A stretch of DNA of 64,000 nt from Aquisphaera giovannonii. Its GTDB lineage: Bacteria > Planctomycetota > Planctomycetia > Isosphaerales > Isosphaeraceae. Below the pieces are notes generated by a model. The model made no database searches. It was not told the DNA's origin and saw only the letters and a program-made list of their open reading frames with translations. Location: the NCBI RefSeq assembly GCF_008087625.1, contig NZ_CP042997.1:5270001-5334000 (forward strand), written 5' to 3'. The position numbers and the translations under genes were made by a program. Shown here piece after piece: positions 15,867-25,360 of the stretch. How positions within the stretch are numbered: the stretch's first letter is position 1; each line of letters opens with the position of its first letter.

Positions 15867-18404
15867 ATGCGTCTGTCCGCAACCATGCTGACCTTGTCCC
15901 TGTGTCTATCGGGCCTCGCCGGCATCGGGCCCTTCGCGGCGGCCGCCCAGGAGGCGACGGGACCCGAGGCGGCGCGGGCCCCGAGGGCGCGCGCCGTCCT
16001 GCCGGGGCTGGCCGGGGACGGGACCGTGCTGCTGCCCAACGGCTGGTCCTTGAAGCCGGCGGGCCGGCAGTCGGCGCTGGGGGACTTCCCGGTGCAGATG
16101 GCCCTCCATCCGAAGGCGCCGATCCTGGCGGTGCTCCACGCGGGGTACGGCGAGCACGAGGTCGTGACCGTCGCCGCGGCAACGGGCAAGGTCATCGGCC
16201 GCGTGGCCCTGCCGGAGACGTTCGCCGGGCTCGCCTGGTCGGCCGACGGCGCGAGGCTGTTCGTCGGCGGCGGGTTCGACGACTGCATCTATCGATTCGA
16301 CCACGCCGAGGGGCTGCTCTCGGACAGGGCCGTCCTGCCGCTGGGCAAGCCGCGGCGCGGGCCCGGGGGCGAGTCGAAGGTCCCCGGCGGGCTGGCCCTC
16401 TCGGGCGACGGGAAGGTCCTCTGGGTGGCAAACCTGTATGGCCATTCGTTGATGCGGCTCGACGCGGGCACCGGCGCGGTGCTCGACACGCTGGCGATGG
16501 AGGCCGACTCGTACCCGTTCGGCCTCGCCTGGGACGAGCCGGCGCACCGGCTGTACGCGAGCCTCTGGAACCGCGCGGCCGTGGCGGTCATCGACACCGA
16601 GGCCCGCAAGGTCGTCGCGACGATCGCCGCCCAGGAGCATCCCAACGAGATGCTGCTGGCGAAGGGGGGCAGGCTGCTGTACGTGGCCAACGCCAACCGC
16701 AACTCGGTGAGCGTGATCGACACGAAGGCAGGGGGCTCGATCGAGACCATCGGCACGGCGATCGACCCCGCGGCGCCGGCGGGCTGCACGCCGAGCTCGC
16801 TGGCGATGACGCCGGACGGCTCCGTGCTCCTGGTCGCCAACGCGAACACGAACCACGTCTCGCTGATCAACGTGAAGGAGCCCGGCGCGAGCACGCCGCT
16901 GGGCTTCATCCCGACCGGCTGGTATCCGACCTCGGTGCGGGTCTCGGACGACGGCAAGGCGATCTACGTGGCCAACGGCAAGGGGCAGGGCTCGAGGGCC
17001 AACCGCGGCGGGCCGGACCCGGTCCACGCCGCGCCGGGGGCCAACCTGCGGGAGTACATCGCCGGGCTCTTCCACGGGACGCTGTCGATCGTGTCCATGC
17101 CCGGGCCGAGGGAGATGGCGGCGTACTCGAACACCGTCTACGCGTGCAGCCCGGTCCGCCGCGGCGCCTCGGCCGCGGTCCGCGGCGAGGCCCCGCCGGC
17201 CGGGCACCCGATCCCCGGCCGCGTGGGCGACCCGTCGCCGATCAAGCATGTCGTCTACATCATCAAGGAGAACCGGACCTACGACCAGGTCTTCGGCGAC
17301 GTCCCCGGCGGCAACGGCGAGCCGGGCCTCTGCCTGTTCCCGGAGTCGGTCACGCCCAACCACCACGCGCTGGCGAGGGAGTTCGTCCTGCTGGACAACT
17401 TCTACGTCGACGGCGAGGTGAGCGCCGACGGGCACGAGTGGACGATGGGGGCGTACGCCACGGACTTCGTCGAGCGGACCTGGCCGTTGAGCTACCGAGG
17501 CGACCGCCGGGCGCCCTATCCGTCCGAGGGATCGCTCGCGATGGCGACCCCCGCGGGGGGCTACCTCTGGGACCGCGCCGCCGAGAAGGGCGTGAGCTAT
17601 CGCAGTTATGGAGAATTCATCAAGAACTCGGATGTCCCCGGGGCGCCGGCGACGACCGGCGTGAAGGCCTTGCAGGGGCACTTCGACCCGCTCTACCGGT
17701 CGTTCGACATGGCCTACCCGGACGTCCGCCGCGCGGGGCGGTTCCTGGAGGAGCTGGCGGGCTTCGAGAAGTCCGGGGAGATGCCGCGGCTGATCGTCAT
17801 GCGGCTGCCGAACGACCACACCGCCGGCACCCGGCCGGGATCCCCCACGGTGATGGCGTGCCTCGGCGACAACGACCTGGCGCTGGGGATGGTCGTGGAG
17901 GGGCTGAGCCGCTCCCGGTTCTGGAAGGAGACGGCGATCTTCGTGGTCGAGGACGACGCGCAGAACGGCTCGGACCACGTGGACGCCCACCGGACGGTGG
18001 CCCTGGCAATCAGCCCGTACGTCCGCCGCGGCACGGTGGACTCGACGATGTACAGCACGTCGTCGATGCTCCGGACGATGGAGCTGATCCTCGGCCTGGA
18101 GCCGATGAGCCAGTTCGACGCCTCGGCCCGGCCGTTGTATGCGGCCTTCGGCTCGCAGCCGGACCTGCGCCCCTACGCCAAGAGGCCGGCCGGCGTGGAC
18201 CTGGACGCCAAGAACACCCGCAACGCCCCGATGGCCGAGGTCTCGCAGAGGCTCGACCTGGAGATCGAGGACCGGGCCGACGACCTGGTGTTCAACCAGA
18301 TCATCTGGAAGGCCGTGCGGGGCGCGGGGGCGACGGCCCCGCCGCCGGTCCGGGCGGCGTTCGTGGTGCCGCGGCCGAAGGCTCGGGAGGACGATGACGA
18401 CTGA
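15867..18404 (+). CDS. YVTN beta-propeller / phosphoesterase fusion protein
   Basis: 845 aa from ATG 15867 (GGAG upstream); a longer open frame starts at 15759 but the chosen start gives a clean signal peptide (MLTLSLCLSGLAGIG, cleavage near AAAAQ). Residues about 60-400 are YVTN/6-phosphogluconolactonase-like propeller blades (KVLWVANLYGHSLMRLDAGT, RLLYVANANRNSVSVIDTK, SVLLVANANTNHVSLINV, KAIYVANGKGQ). The second half begins IKHVVYIIKENRTYDQVFGD, the opening motif of the phosphoesterase family PF04185 (phospholipase C/acid phosphatase type), with FVLLDNFYVDGEVSADGHEW, RLPNDHTAGTRPG and IFVVEDDAQNGSDHVDAHR giving the metal-site Asp/His. This fusion is common in planctomycetes. It is secreted; substrate unknown. 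Confidence 0.88.
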   Translation: MRLSATMLTLSLCLSGLAGIGPFAAAAQEATGPEAARAPRARAVLPGLAGDGTVLLPNGWSLKPAGRQSALGDFPVQMALHPKAPILAVLHAGYGEHEVVTVAAATGKVIGRVALPETFAGLAWSADGARLFVGGGFDDCIYRFDHAEGLLSDRAVLPLGKPRRGPGGESKVPGGLALSGDGKVLWVANLYGHSLMRLDAGTGAVLDTLAMEADSYPFGLAWDEPAHRLYASLWNRAAVAVIDTEARKVVATIAAQEHPNEMLLAKGGRLLYVANANRNSVSVIDTKAGGSIETIGTAIDPAAPAGCTPSSLAMTPDGSVLLVANANTNHVSLINVKEPGASTPLGFIPTGWYPTSVRVSDDGKAIYVANGKGQGSRANRGGPDPVHAAPGANLREYIAGLFHGTLSIVSMPGPREMAAYSNTVYACSPVRRGASAAVRGEAPPAGHPIPGRVGDPSPIKHVVYIIKENRTYDQVFGDVPGGNGEPGLCLFPESVTPNHHALAREFVLLDNFYVDGEVSADGHEWTMGAYATDFVERTWPLSYRGDRRAPYPSEGSLAMATPAGGYLWDRAAEKGVSYRSYGEFIKNSDVPGAPATTGVKALQGHFDPLYRSFDMAYPDVRRAGRFLEELAGFEKSGEMPRLIVMRLPNDHTAGTRPGSPTVMACLGDNDLALGMVVEGLSRSRFWKETAIFVVEDDAQNGSDHVDAHRTVALAISPYVRRGTVDSTMYSTSSMLRTMELILGLEPMSQFDASARPLYAAFGSQPDLRPYAKRPAGVDLDAKNTRNAPMAEVSQRLDLEIEDRADDLVFNQIIWKAVRGAGATAPPPVRAAFVVPRPKAREDDDD

Positions 18405-18485
18405 GCCCGCATAGGCGGGGGCTTGGTCCGTCGCTAGAATCGAGGCGGTCGGGTGGTTCCTGGAGTGGAGACGAGGGGGCGGCTC

Positions 18486-18710
18486 ATGGCGACGGTGATG
18501 CAGGCACCCCGCGAGATGGTCGAGGCGGTGGCCGACCTCCGGCTGCCGCCCAAGGCCGATCGTCGGCTGCAGTCCTTGATGGATCGCAACTCCGACGGGG
18601 TCCTGACCGCCGAGGAGCGCGACGAGTTGGAGGCCCTCGTCGAGCTGAGCGAGTCGATCGCCCTCCTGCGCGCCCAGGCGTTACGCGCCCTCGGCCGTCC
18701 GCCCCGATGA
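18486..18710 (+). CDS. Small orphan antitoxin-like protein
   Basis: 74 aa from ATG 18486. The sequence (VEAVADLRLPPKADRRLQ, LMDRNSDGVLTAEERDELEA, LVELSESIALLRAQALRALG) matches a small helical protein family frequent in Cyanobacteria and Planctomycetota, often found next to a PIN or HNH-type partner. DRNSDGVLTAEE resembles an EF-hand-like loop but the context suggests a linker between helices. Here no partner gene follows: the next 200 bp are REP-like sequence and an IS110 element. A TAGAAT box at 18435-18440 could be its -10. Confidence 0.7.
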   Translation: MATVMQAPREMVEAVADLRLPPKADRRLQSLMDRNSDGVLTAEERDELEALVELSESIALLRAQALRALGRPPR

Positions 18711-18762
18711 GTTCATGGGCCGCGATCTCCTATCACAAGTCCCCAGCTCACCACGACCATGA

Positions 18763-20115
<1,353 letters not shown>

Positions 20116-20132
20116 CTCCCAACACAGTCGCT

Positions 20133-20158
20133 CTCCCGCGAGCGGGCGAGGGAGAAGG
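20133..20158 (+). repeat. Right part of the interrupted REP-like palindrome
   Basis: CTCCCGCGAGCGGGCGAGGG, the half separated from 18912-18927 by the IS110 element. Confidence 0.75.
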
Positions 20159-20285
20159 ATTGCGGCGTCGGCGCTCGGCAGCATCTTCGCGAGGGCCTGC
20201 TCCTCGGCGGGCTTCGCCCTTGTCGATCGGGGCTGGCGCGTACAATAGGGGATCACCCCCAACCTCTCCGAGAGCGAGCGTCACG

Positions 20286-20741
20286 ATGCCAGGGACCACG
20301 GGCCAGACCGCCGTGCTGCTGATCGCGCACGGGAGCCGGCACGAGCCGGCGAATGAGGAGCTGCGGGATCTGGCGGCGAGGCTGGCGGGGCAGGGGGGGC
20401 ACCCGATCGTCGAGCCGTGCTTCCTGGAGCTGGCGGAGCCGAGCATCGCCATCGGCGGGGCGCGGTGCGCCAGCCGGGGTGCGAAGCTCGTCCTCATGAT
20501 CCCCTATTTCCTGTCCTCGGGGGTCCACCTGCTGCGGGACCTGACCGCCGCGCGGGATGCCCTGGAGGAGCGGTTCCCGGGGGTGGAGTTCCGGCTCGGG
20601 CCGCCGCTGGGGCCGCACCCGCTGCTGGACCGGCTGGTGGCCGCCCGGGTCGCGGACCTGGAGTCGGGGGCGGCCGCCCCGGTGCTCGCCTCTTCCCGAG
20701 AGATGGCGAGGCGATACGCGCCGCAGGACGGCGCCCACTAG
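20286..20741 (+). CDS. CbiX/SirB-type sirohydrochlorin chelatase
   Basis: 151 aa from ATG 20286. A short (single-domain) member of the chelatase family: VLLIAHGSRHEPANEELRDL has the metal-binding His of IAHGSR, followed by EPCFLELAEPSI, a Gly/Cys-rich helix cap and MIPYFLSSGVHLLRDL with the second His, then FRLGPPLGPHPLLDRLV. The family inserts Co or Fe into sirohydrochlorin for cobalamin or siroheme synthesis; CbiX-short is about 120-150 aa, so the size fits. A TACAAT box at 20241-20246 may be its -10. No other tetrapyrrole gene is in the window. Confidence 0.85.
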   Translation: MPGTTGQTAVLLIAHGSRHEPANEELRDLAARLAGQGGHPIVEPCFLELAEPSIAIGGARCASRGAKLVLMIPYFLSSGVHLLRDLTAARDALEERFPGVEFRLGPPLGPHPLLDRLVAARVADLESGAAAPVLASSREMARRYAPQDGAH

Positions 20742-20781
20742 GAGGCGGGTCGGGCGGGTCGTCCGGGAAGGGCCGCCGCCA

Positions 20782-20810
20782 TTGACACAATTCCGGCGAA
20801 GAGCTAGGGT
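20782..20810 (+). promoter_or_regulatory. Promoter for the DegT aminotransferase gene
   Basis: TTGACA (20782-20787), 17-bp spacer, TAGGGT (20805-20810), about 115 bp before the gene. The -35 is a perfect consensus match. Confidence 0.6.
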
Positions 20811-20924
20811 CGCCCGGCCGATCTTCTCCATGGAGGGAGAGTCCTCGGAAGACCTGCCCAGAGTGCATTTCGCACGCGTGCGCAGATCCTGCGTACCGCA
20901 TGAGGCGTCAAAGGAGTGATCGCC

Positions 20925-22103
20925 GTGAGCGTTTCCCACGAGCCCGCCGGAGTCCCGGCCCTCAACCTGAAGGCCCAGTACCAATCGATCCGCGACGAGA
21001 TCGAGACGGTCGTCCTGAACCTGCTGGAGAGCCAGATGTTCGTCCTCGGCCCCGAGGTCGCGGGGCTGGAGGCCGAGGTCGCCGCCTACTGCGGGGCCGG
21101 GCACGGCGTCGGCTGCGCGTCCGGGTCCGACGCGCTGCTGCTGCCCCTGATGGCGATGGACGTCGGCCCGGGCGACGAGGTCATCACCACGCCCTACACC
21201 TTCTTCGCCACCGCCGGCGCGATCTGGCGGACCGGGGCGAGGCCGGTGTTCGTGGACATCGAGCCGGACACGTTCAACATCGACCCGCACCTCATCGAGG
21301 CGGCGATCACGGGGCGGACCCGGGCGATCATCCCGGTCCACCTCTACGGCCAGGCCGCCGACATGGACCCGATCCGCGAGCTCGCCGCGAGCCGCGGGAT
21401 CGCGGTGGTCGAGGACGCGGCGCAGGCGATCGGCGCGGCCTACCGGGGCGTGCGGGCCGGGACGCTCGGCGACGCCGCGGCGTTCAGCTTCTACCCGTCG
21501 AAGAACCTGGGCGGCTTCGGCGACGGCGGCATGATGACCACCGACGACCCGGCCCTGGCCCGCCGGCTGGCGAGGCTCCGCGTCCACGGCATGGAGCCGC
21601 GGTACCACCACCACGAGGTCGGCTTCAACTCGCGGCTGGACGCCCTCCAGGCGGCCGTCCTGCGGGTCAAGCTGCGGCACCTCGACGCCTGGACGGCCCT
21701 CCGCCGCGAGGTCGCCGACCGCTACCGGAGCCTCTTCGCCTCGCACGGGCTGGAGGAGGTCGTCGCCGTCCCGCACGAGCGCCCGGGGAACTATCACGTC
21801 TACAACCAGTTCGTGATCCGGGTGCCGGCGGTCCTCCGGGACGGGCTCCGCGAGATGCTCGCGACGCGGAAGATCGGGACGGACGTGTACTACCCGATCC
21901 CGCTGCACCTCCAGACCTGCTTCGAGTCGCTGGGCCACCGCCCCGGGGACTTCCCGCACGCCGAGGCGGCCGCCCGCGAGACGATCGCCCTGCCGATGTA
22001 CCCCGAGCTGACGGAGGTCGAGCAGCGCCACGTCGTCGGCTCGATCCGCCAGTTCCTGGCCGGCTACGCCTCGTCGTCCATGACGACCGACCGCGCCGCC
22101 TGA
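20925..22103 (+). CDS. DegT/DnrJ/EryC1/StrS aminotransferase
   Basis: 392 aa from the GTG at 20925, placed 8 nt after AAGGAG (20911-20916); a GTG at 20916 lies inside that site. PLP-enzyme features: VGCASGSDALLLPLMAMDVG, GDEVITTPYTFFATAGAI, RPVFVDIEPDTFNIDP, GIAVVEDAAQAIGAAY (cofactor Asp) and FSFYPSKNLGGFGDGGMMT with the Schiff-base Lys193, then LRVHGMEPRYHHHEVGFNSR. The family transaminates keto-sugars for surface polysaccharides. Its PLP Lys and the DAAQ motif are intact. A hairpin terminator lies shortly downstream; the next gene converges on it. Confidence 0.92.
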   Translation: MSVSHEPAGVPALNLKAQYQSIRDEIETVVLNLLESQMFVLGPEVAGLEAEVAAYCGAGHGVGCASGSDALLLPLMAMDVGPGDEVITTPYTFFATAGAIWRTGARPVFVDIEPDTFNIDPHLIEAAITGRTRAIIPVHLYGQAADMDPIRELAASRGIAVVEDAAQAIGAAYRGVRAGTLGDAAAFSFYPSKNLGGFGDGGMMTTDDPALARRLARLRVHGMEPRYHHHEVGFNSRLDALQAAVLRVKLRHLDAWTALRREVADRYRSLFASHGLEEVVAVPHERPGNYHVYNQFVIRVPAVLRDGLREMLATRKIGTDVYYPIPLHLQTCFESLGHRPGDFPHAEAAARETIALPMYPELTEVEQRHVVGSIRQFLAGYASSSMTTDRAA

Positions 22104-22134
22104 GGTTCGCTCCCTCGGCGAGGGCCCGCGGGAT

Positions 22135-22155
22135 GCCGGGGCGTGCATCCCCGGC
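22135..22155. terminator. Hairpin after the aminotransferase gene
   Basis: GCCGGGG, 7-nt loop, CCCCGGC, 30 bp after the stop. No T run. Confidence 0.45.
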
Positions 22156-22180
22156 CCGCCGCGACCCCGCCCGCCCCGCC

Positions 22181-22210
22181 GGCCGGCCCGCCCTCACGCG
22201 CGGGCCGGCC
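22181..22210. terminator. Strong bidirectional hairpin between convergent genes
   Basis: GGCCGGCCCGC (22181-22191) and GCGGGCCGGCC (22200-22210) form a perfect 11-bp stem with an 8-nt loop, placed between two convergent stop codons. Confidence 0.6.
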
Positions 22211-22226
22211 CCGCGTGCCGCCGGCC

Positions 22227-22961
22227 CTAGGCGCAGAGCTCCAGGGCGTGGACCTCCCGGAGGCACTTGAGCACGTGCTGGTGGACCCGGGACATCGTCG
22301 GCTCCGAGCAGCCGATGGCCGCGGCGGCCTGCTGCTGGCTCATCCCCTCCAGGTAGATGTGCCGCAGGGTGAGGGCCTCGCGGCCCGGGAGCTGGCGCGT
22401 CCAGGTCTCCACGGCGTCGTGGTTGTCCAGCTCCTCGCCGACCGGGGGCTCCACGCGGCCGAGCCGCAGGAGCGGGGTGCCGTGCTGGGCGCGGCCGCCG
22501 GGCCCGCGATCCGGGGCCGCACACGCACCGCGACGCCGCCGCCGGCCGCGGAGCTTGCTCCAGGTGTTCAGCAGGGCGCCGTTGATCCGGATGCGGGCGA
22601 ACGTGGCGAAGTTGATCTCCCGCGAGGGGTCGAACGACTGGGCGGCCTCGACCAGCGCGAACAGGGCCGACTCCTCCCAGTCCTCCGCGTGCCTGGGGAT
22701 CCGGTCGGCCATCTCGCGGGCCATCTTGCGGGCCAGCGGCATGTAGCGGACGGCGAGCTGCTGCTGCTCGCGGTCCAGCGGCTGCCGGGGGGGCCGCGGG
22801 TTGCACCGCGCCGGATAGGCGGATGCGGATTCGGATGCGGCCGCGGCGGGCGGGCCCGAGGCCTCGGCCGAGCACGACGGCCGATTGGGATTGGTGCGGG
22901 GCGAGAAGCCTCGACGATCGTCGGGCATCGAGCGATCGGGGCGCGAATTGCGATCTTCCAC
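22227..22961 (-). CDS. Sigma-70 family factor (FliA/SigB-like)
   Basis: 244 aa from the GTG at 22961: AGGAGG (22969-22974, minus strand) lies 7 nt upstream, which decides it against the upstream ATGs. The first 60 residues are Pro/Ser/Arg-rich. Region 2 is LAVRYMPLARKMAREMADRI, ALFALVEAAQSFDP, REINFATFARIRINGALLN, which fits group 3 (FliA/SigB-like) sigma factors rather than ECF. Region 4 is REALTLRHIYLEGMSQQQAA, AAIGCSEPTMSRVHQHVLKC. An Arg-run linker with two Cys separates them. The neighbour upstream (155-aa helical protein) could be a partner, but no anti-sigma factor is recognised. Confidence 0.85.
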   Translation of the reverse strand: MEDRNSRPDRSMPDDRRGFSPRTNPNRPSCSAEASGPPAAAASESASAYPARCNPRPPRQPLDREQQQLAVRYMPLARKMAREMADRIPRHAEDWEESALFALVEAAQSFDPSREINFATFARIRINGALLNTWSKLRGRRRRRGACAAPDRGPGGRAQHGTPLLRLGRVEPPVGEELDNHDAVETWTRQLPGREALTLRHIYLEGMSQQQAAAAIGCSEPTMSRVHQHVLKCLREVHALELCA

Positions 22962-23113
22962 GAGTCCACCTCCTGGGCGCGTTGAGTGGCCAAGCATCAT
23001 CGGTTGACGTCCGCCAGCGTCGGCGAACTGGCTCGGGCCCGTCTCGGTCTCAAGGTGCCTGTCATCGGACCTTCGATCCCGCGTCGCGACGTCGCGGCGC
23101 GTTGCCTGAGGGC

Positions 23114-23581
23114 TCAGGCGTACCGGCGTTGCCTCGGCGCGGTCGCGGCCGGGGCGATGGCGGGGGGGAAATCGGCGGGGGCGCGGAGCGGGAGGGGTTG
23201 GGCGGCGGGGGCGGGGCAGGTCGGCATGTCGGCGGGCGGGGGGGCGGATGCCGAGGCGGCCGGCGCGGCCGTTTCCATTCCCCGCAGGAATTCGAGGATC
23301 CGCCCGGCGTCGCGGCGGCCCTCGCGGAGCACCTCGAGCTGCTCCCGCCGCCGGTCGCGGGCCCGCCGCAGGTACGCCTCGGCGAGGGCCGCATTGGCGC
23401 CCGGCGTGTCCAGGTATGCCCTCGCCCGGTCCCCCCGGTGCTCGAGCATCTTCAGGGTCGCGAGCGCCCGCTCGTTGCGGGTCCAGACCTCGACAAGCCG
23501 CTCGGCGGCGGCGAAGATCGGTCGACCCGCCGGGGATCGCGGGTAAGTCACCCGCAGCCCGGATCGAATGTCGTCTGACAT
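23114..23581 (-). CDS. Hypothetical helical protein
   Basis: 155 aa from ATG 23581 with an AAAGG site about 9 nt upstream. Residues about 18-95 are charged helix (FAAAERLVEVWTRNERALA, YLRRARDRRREQLEVLREG), probably a coiled coil; the last 60 residues are Pro/Ala-rich and disordered. No signal peptide, no known domain. It lies 150 bp upstream of the sigma factor gene on the same strand, so the two may be co-transcribed. Upstream is an A+T-richer 265-bp gap that likely carries its promoter. Confidence 0.55.
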   Translation of the reverse strand: MSDDIRSGLRVTYPRSPAGRPIFAAAERLVEVWTRNERALATLKMLEHRGDRARAYLDTPGANAALAEAYLRRARDRRREQLEVLREGRRDAGRILEFLRGMETAAPAASASAPPPADMPTCPAPAAQPLPLRAPADFPPAIAPAATAPRQRRYA

Positions 23582-23846
23582 CTTCGGGACCTTCTTTCTT
23601 AAGAGGGATAGCCACGCATCATTAATCCCGATGATGCAATGTATGATCTGTGTCGAGAAAGTCAATCAGAAAATTTGGAGGAGATGGCGACGATAGTGAG
23701 GGTGGCGTTCTATCTTAGATGGCCGTGGTCTGATTTAATAAAACCGGATAGGCCGCGGATTCCCACTTGAGGGAGGGGGACGTGCCGCGGGAAAGCTCGG
23801 GGGTGTGGCCCCTGTGTCATTCCTTTAAGTCTTTGAGGATAGGATA

Positions 23847-25004
23847 TTGAAGCGGGATGCCGGGGAGCCGGTCGATCGTTCGGCGGCCTGGATCTGCTCG
23901 ATCCGGGATCGTCTCCTGTCCTGGTATGCAGAAAATGGCCGGGATCTCCCGTGGAGGGGAGAAGGCGACCCATACCGGGTCCTGCTGTCCGAGATGATGC
24001 TCGTGCAGACGACGGTGGCGGCGGTGATCCCGTACTTCGCGCGGTTCCTGGAGCGGTTCCCGGACGTGCGGAGCCTCGCGGAGGCGCCCGAGTCGGACGT
24101 GCTGAAGGCCTGGGAGGGGCTGGGATATTACCGGCGGGCGCGGCAGCTCCACGAGGCGGCCCGGGTGATCGTGGCGCGGCACGCGGGGGTCATCCCGGCG
24201 GACGCGGAGGCGGTGCGGGCCCTGCCGGGGGTGGGCCGGTACATGGCCGGGGCGATCCTCTCGTTCGCGTTCGACCGGCCCGAGCCGATCGTCGAGGCGA
24301 ACACCCAGCGGGTCCTGGCGAGGTTGCTGGCCTGGGAGGAGGACCTGAAGACGTCGCGGTCGCGCGAGCGGCTCTGGGAGGCGGCCGGCCGGCTCGTGCC
24401 GCCGGAGGGGGCCGGCCGGTTCAACCAGGCGCTCATGGACCTGGGGGCCACGGTCTGCACGCCGAGGGCCCCGGCCTGCCTGATCTGCCCGCTCTCCACG
24501 CTTTGCGAGGCCCGGCGGCGGGGCATCCAGGACCGCCTGCCGGTGGCGGCCCCGAGGAAGCCCCCCCTGGCGGTGGCCGAGGCGTGCGTGCTGGCGGAGA
24601 AGAAGGGGGAGCTCCTGGTCGTCCGCCGCCGGGAGTCGGGGCTCTGGGCGGGCTTCTGGGAATTCCCGACGGTGCACCTGGAGGGGGCAGACCCCGCCGG
24701 CAGGTCCTTCGGCGAGCCGGTCGACCTCGAAGAGGGCGTGAGGCGCCTGACGGGCGTCCGCGTGCGGGTAGGGCCGGAGGTGCGGGCCCTCTCATACGGG
24801 GTGACGAAGCACAAGGTCCTGCTCCGCGTGCACCCGGCGAAGGCCGTCTCCGGGAGCCCCCGCCCCGGCCCCGGCCTGTCCGACGCCCGCTGGATCCCCC
24901 CGGCCGAGCTGCCCACCCTCACCCTGGGCGCCCCGGCGCGGAAGCTGGCGAGGTGGATCGCCGAGGATCCGAAGCGGCTGGAGTGGCCGTCGCAGGGGCG
25001 TTGA
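23847..25004 (+). CDS. mutY: A/G-specific adenine glycosylase MutY
   Basis: 385 aa from a TTG, preceded by GAGGATAGGA. MutY removes adenine opposite 8-oxoguanine. Visible: LSEMMLVQTTV with catalytic Glu49, the helix-hairpin-helix LPGVGRYMAGAILSFAF, and the 4Fe-4S cysteines Cys204, 211, 214, 220 with C-x6-C-x2-C-x5-C spacing as in E. coli. The residue aligned with catalytic Asp138 of E. coli (DGNVKRVLAR) is Glu150 here (EANTQRVLAR), a conservative change. The C-terminal 150 residues form the NUDIX-like domain that recognises 8-oxoG (LWAGFWEFPTVHLEG). Monocistronic by layout. Confidence 0.93.
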   Translation: MKRDAGEPVDRSAAWICSIRDRLLSWYAENGRDLPWRGEGDPYRVLLSEMMLVQTTVAAVIPYFARFLERFPDVRSLAEAPESDVLKAWEGLGYYRRARQLHEAARVIVARHAGVIPADAEAVRALPGVGRYMAGAILSFAFDRPEPIVEANTQRVLARLLAWEEDLKTSRSRERLWEAAGRLVPPEGAGRFNQALMDLGATVCTPRAPACLICPLSTLCEARRRGIQDRLPVAAPRKPPLAVAEACVLAEKKGELLVVRRRESGLWAGFWEFPTVHLEGADPAGRSFGEPVDLEEGVRRLTGVRVRVGPEVRALSYGVTKHKVLLRVHPAKAVSGSPRPGPGLSDARWIPPAELPTLTLGAPARKLARWIAEDPKRLEWPSQGR

Positions 25005-25360
25005 CGGATCTGCGGCGGGGCCGCGCGGCGTTGTCGACGAGCGGACTTGCTCGATATTGTAGGGTGCTCTAGAATCAGGATGGGTGGACCGGCCTCGCGC
25101 TCAAAGGTTTCGGTGTCGGGGGATTCGGGCTCGGAGGCCGGATCCCCAGGCCATGGCGGAGGGCACCGAAGGGGCCCGTCGCGGCCTCATGCCCCGGGGC
25201 ATCGGCGTGCGGGGGCCGGTGATGCGGGCCCCCACTGTTTTCCGCCGCGTCCTCGTCGTCGAACCGCGCCTCCCGTCGACGGGGCTGGCGTCGGGCGGAG
25301 TGTCCCTCGAAAAGCCGGCGCTGGTTTCGTGGCCGTCTGGTTGTGATGAAGGGGTAATGC
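25005..25360. other. clpX upstream region
   Basis: 355 bp without a gene. TTGCTC (25047-25052), 17-bp spacer and TAGAAT (25070-25075) make a good sigma70-type promoter; a transcript from there would have a leader of about 280 nt. No clpP or tig gene is nearby. Confidence 0.5.
25047..25075 (+). promoter_or_regulatory. Likely clpX promoter
   Basis: -35 TTGCTC, 17-bp spacer, -10 TAGAAT, in an otherwise GC-rich region. Confidence 0.5.
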
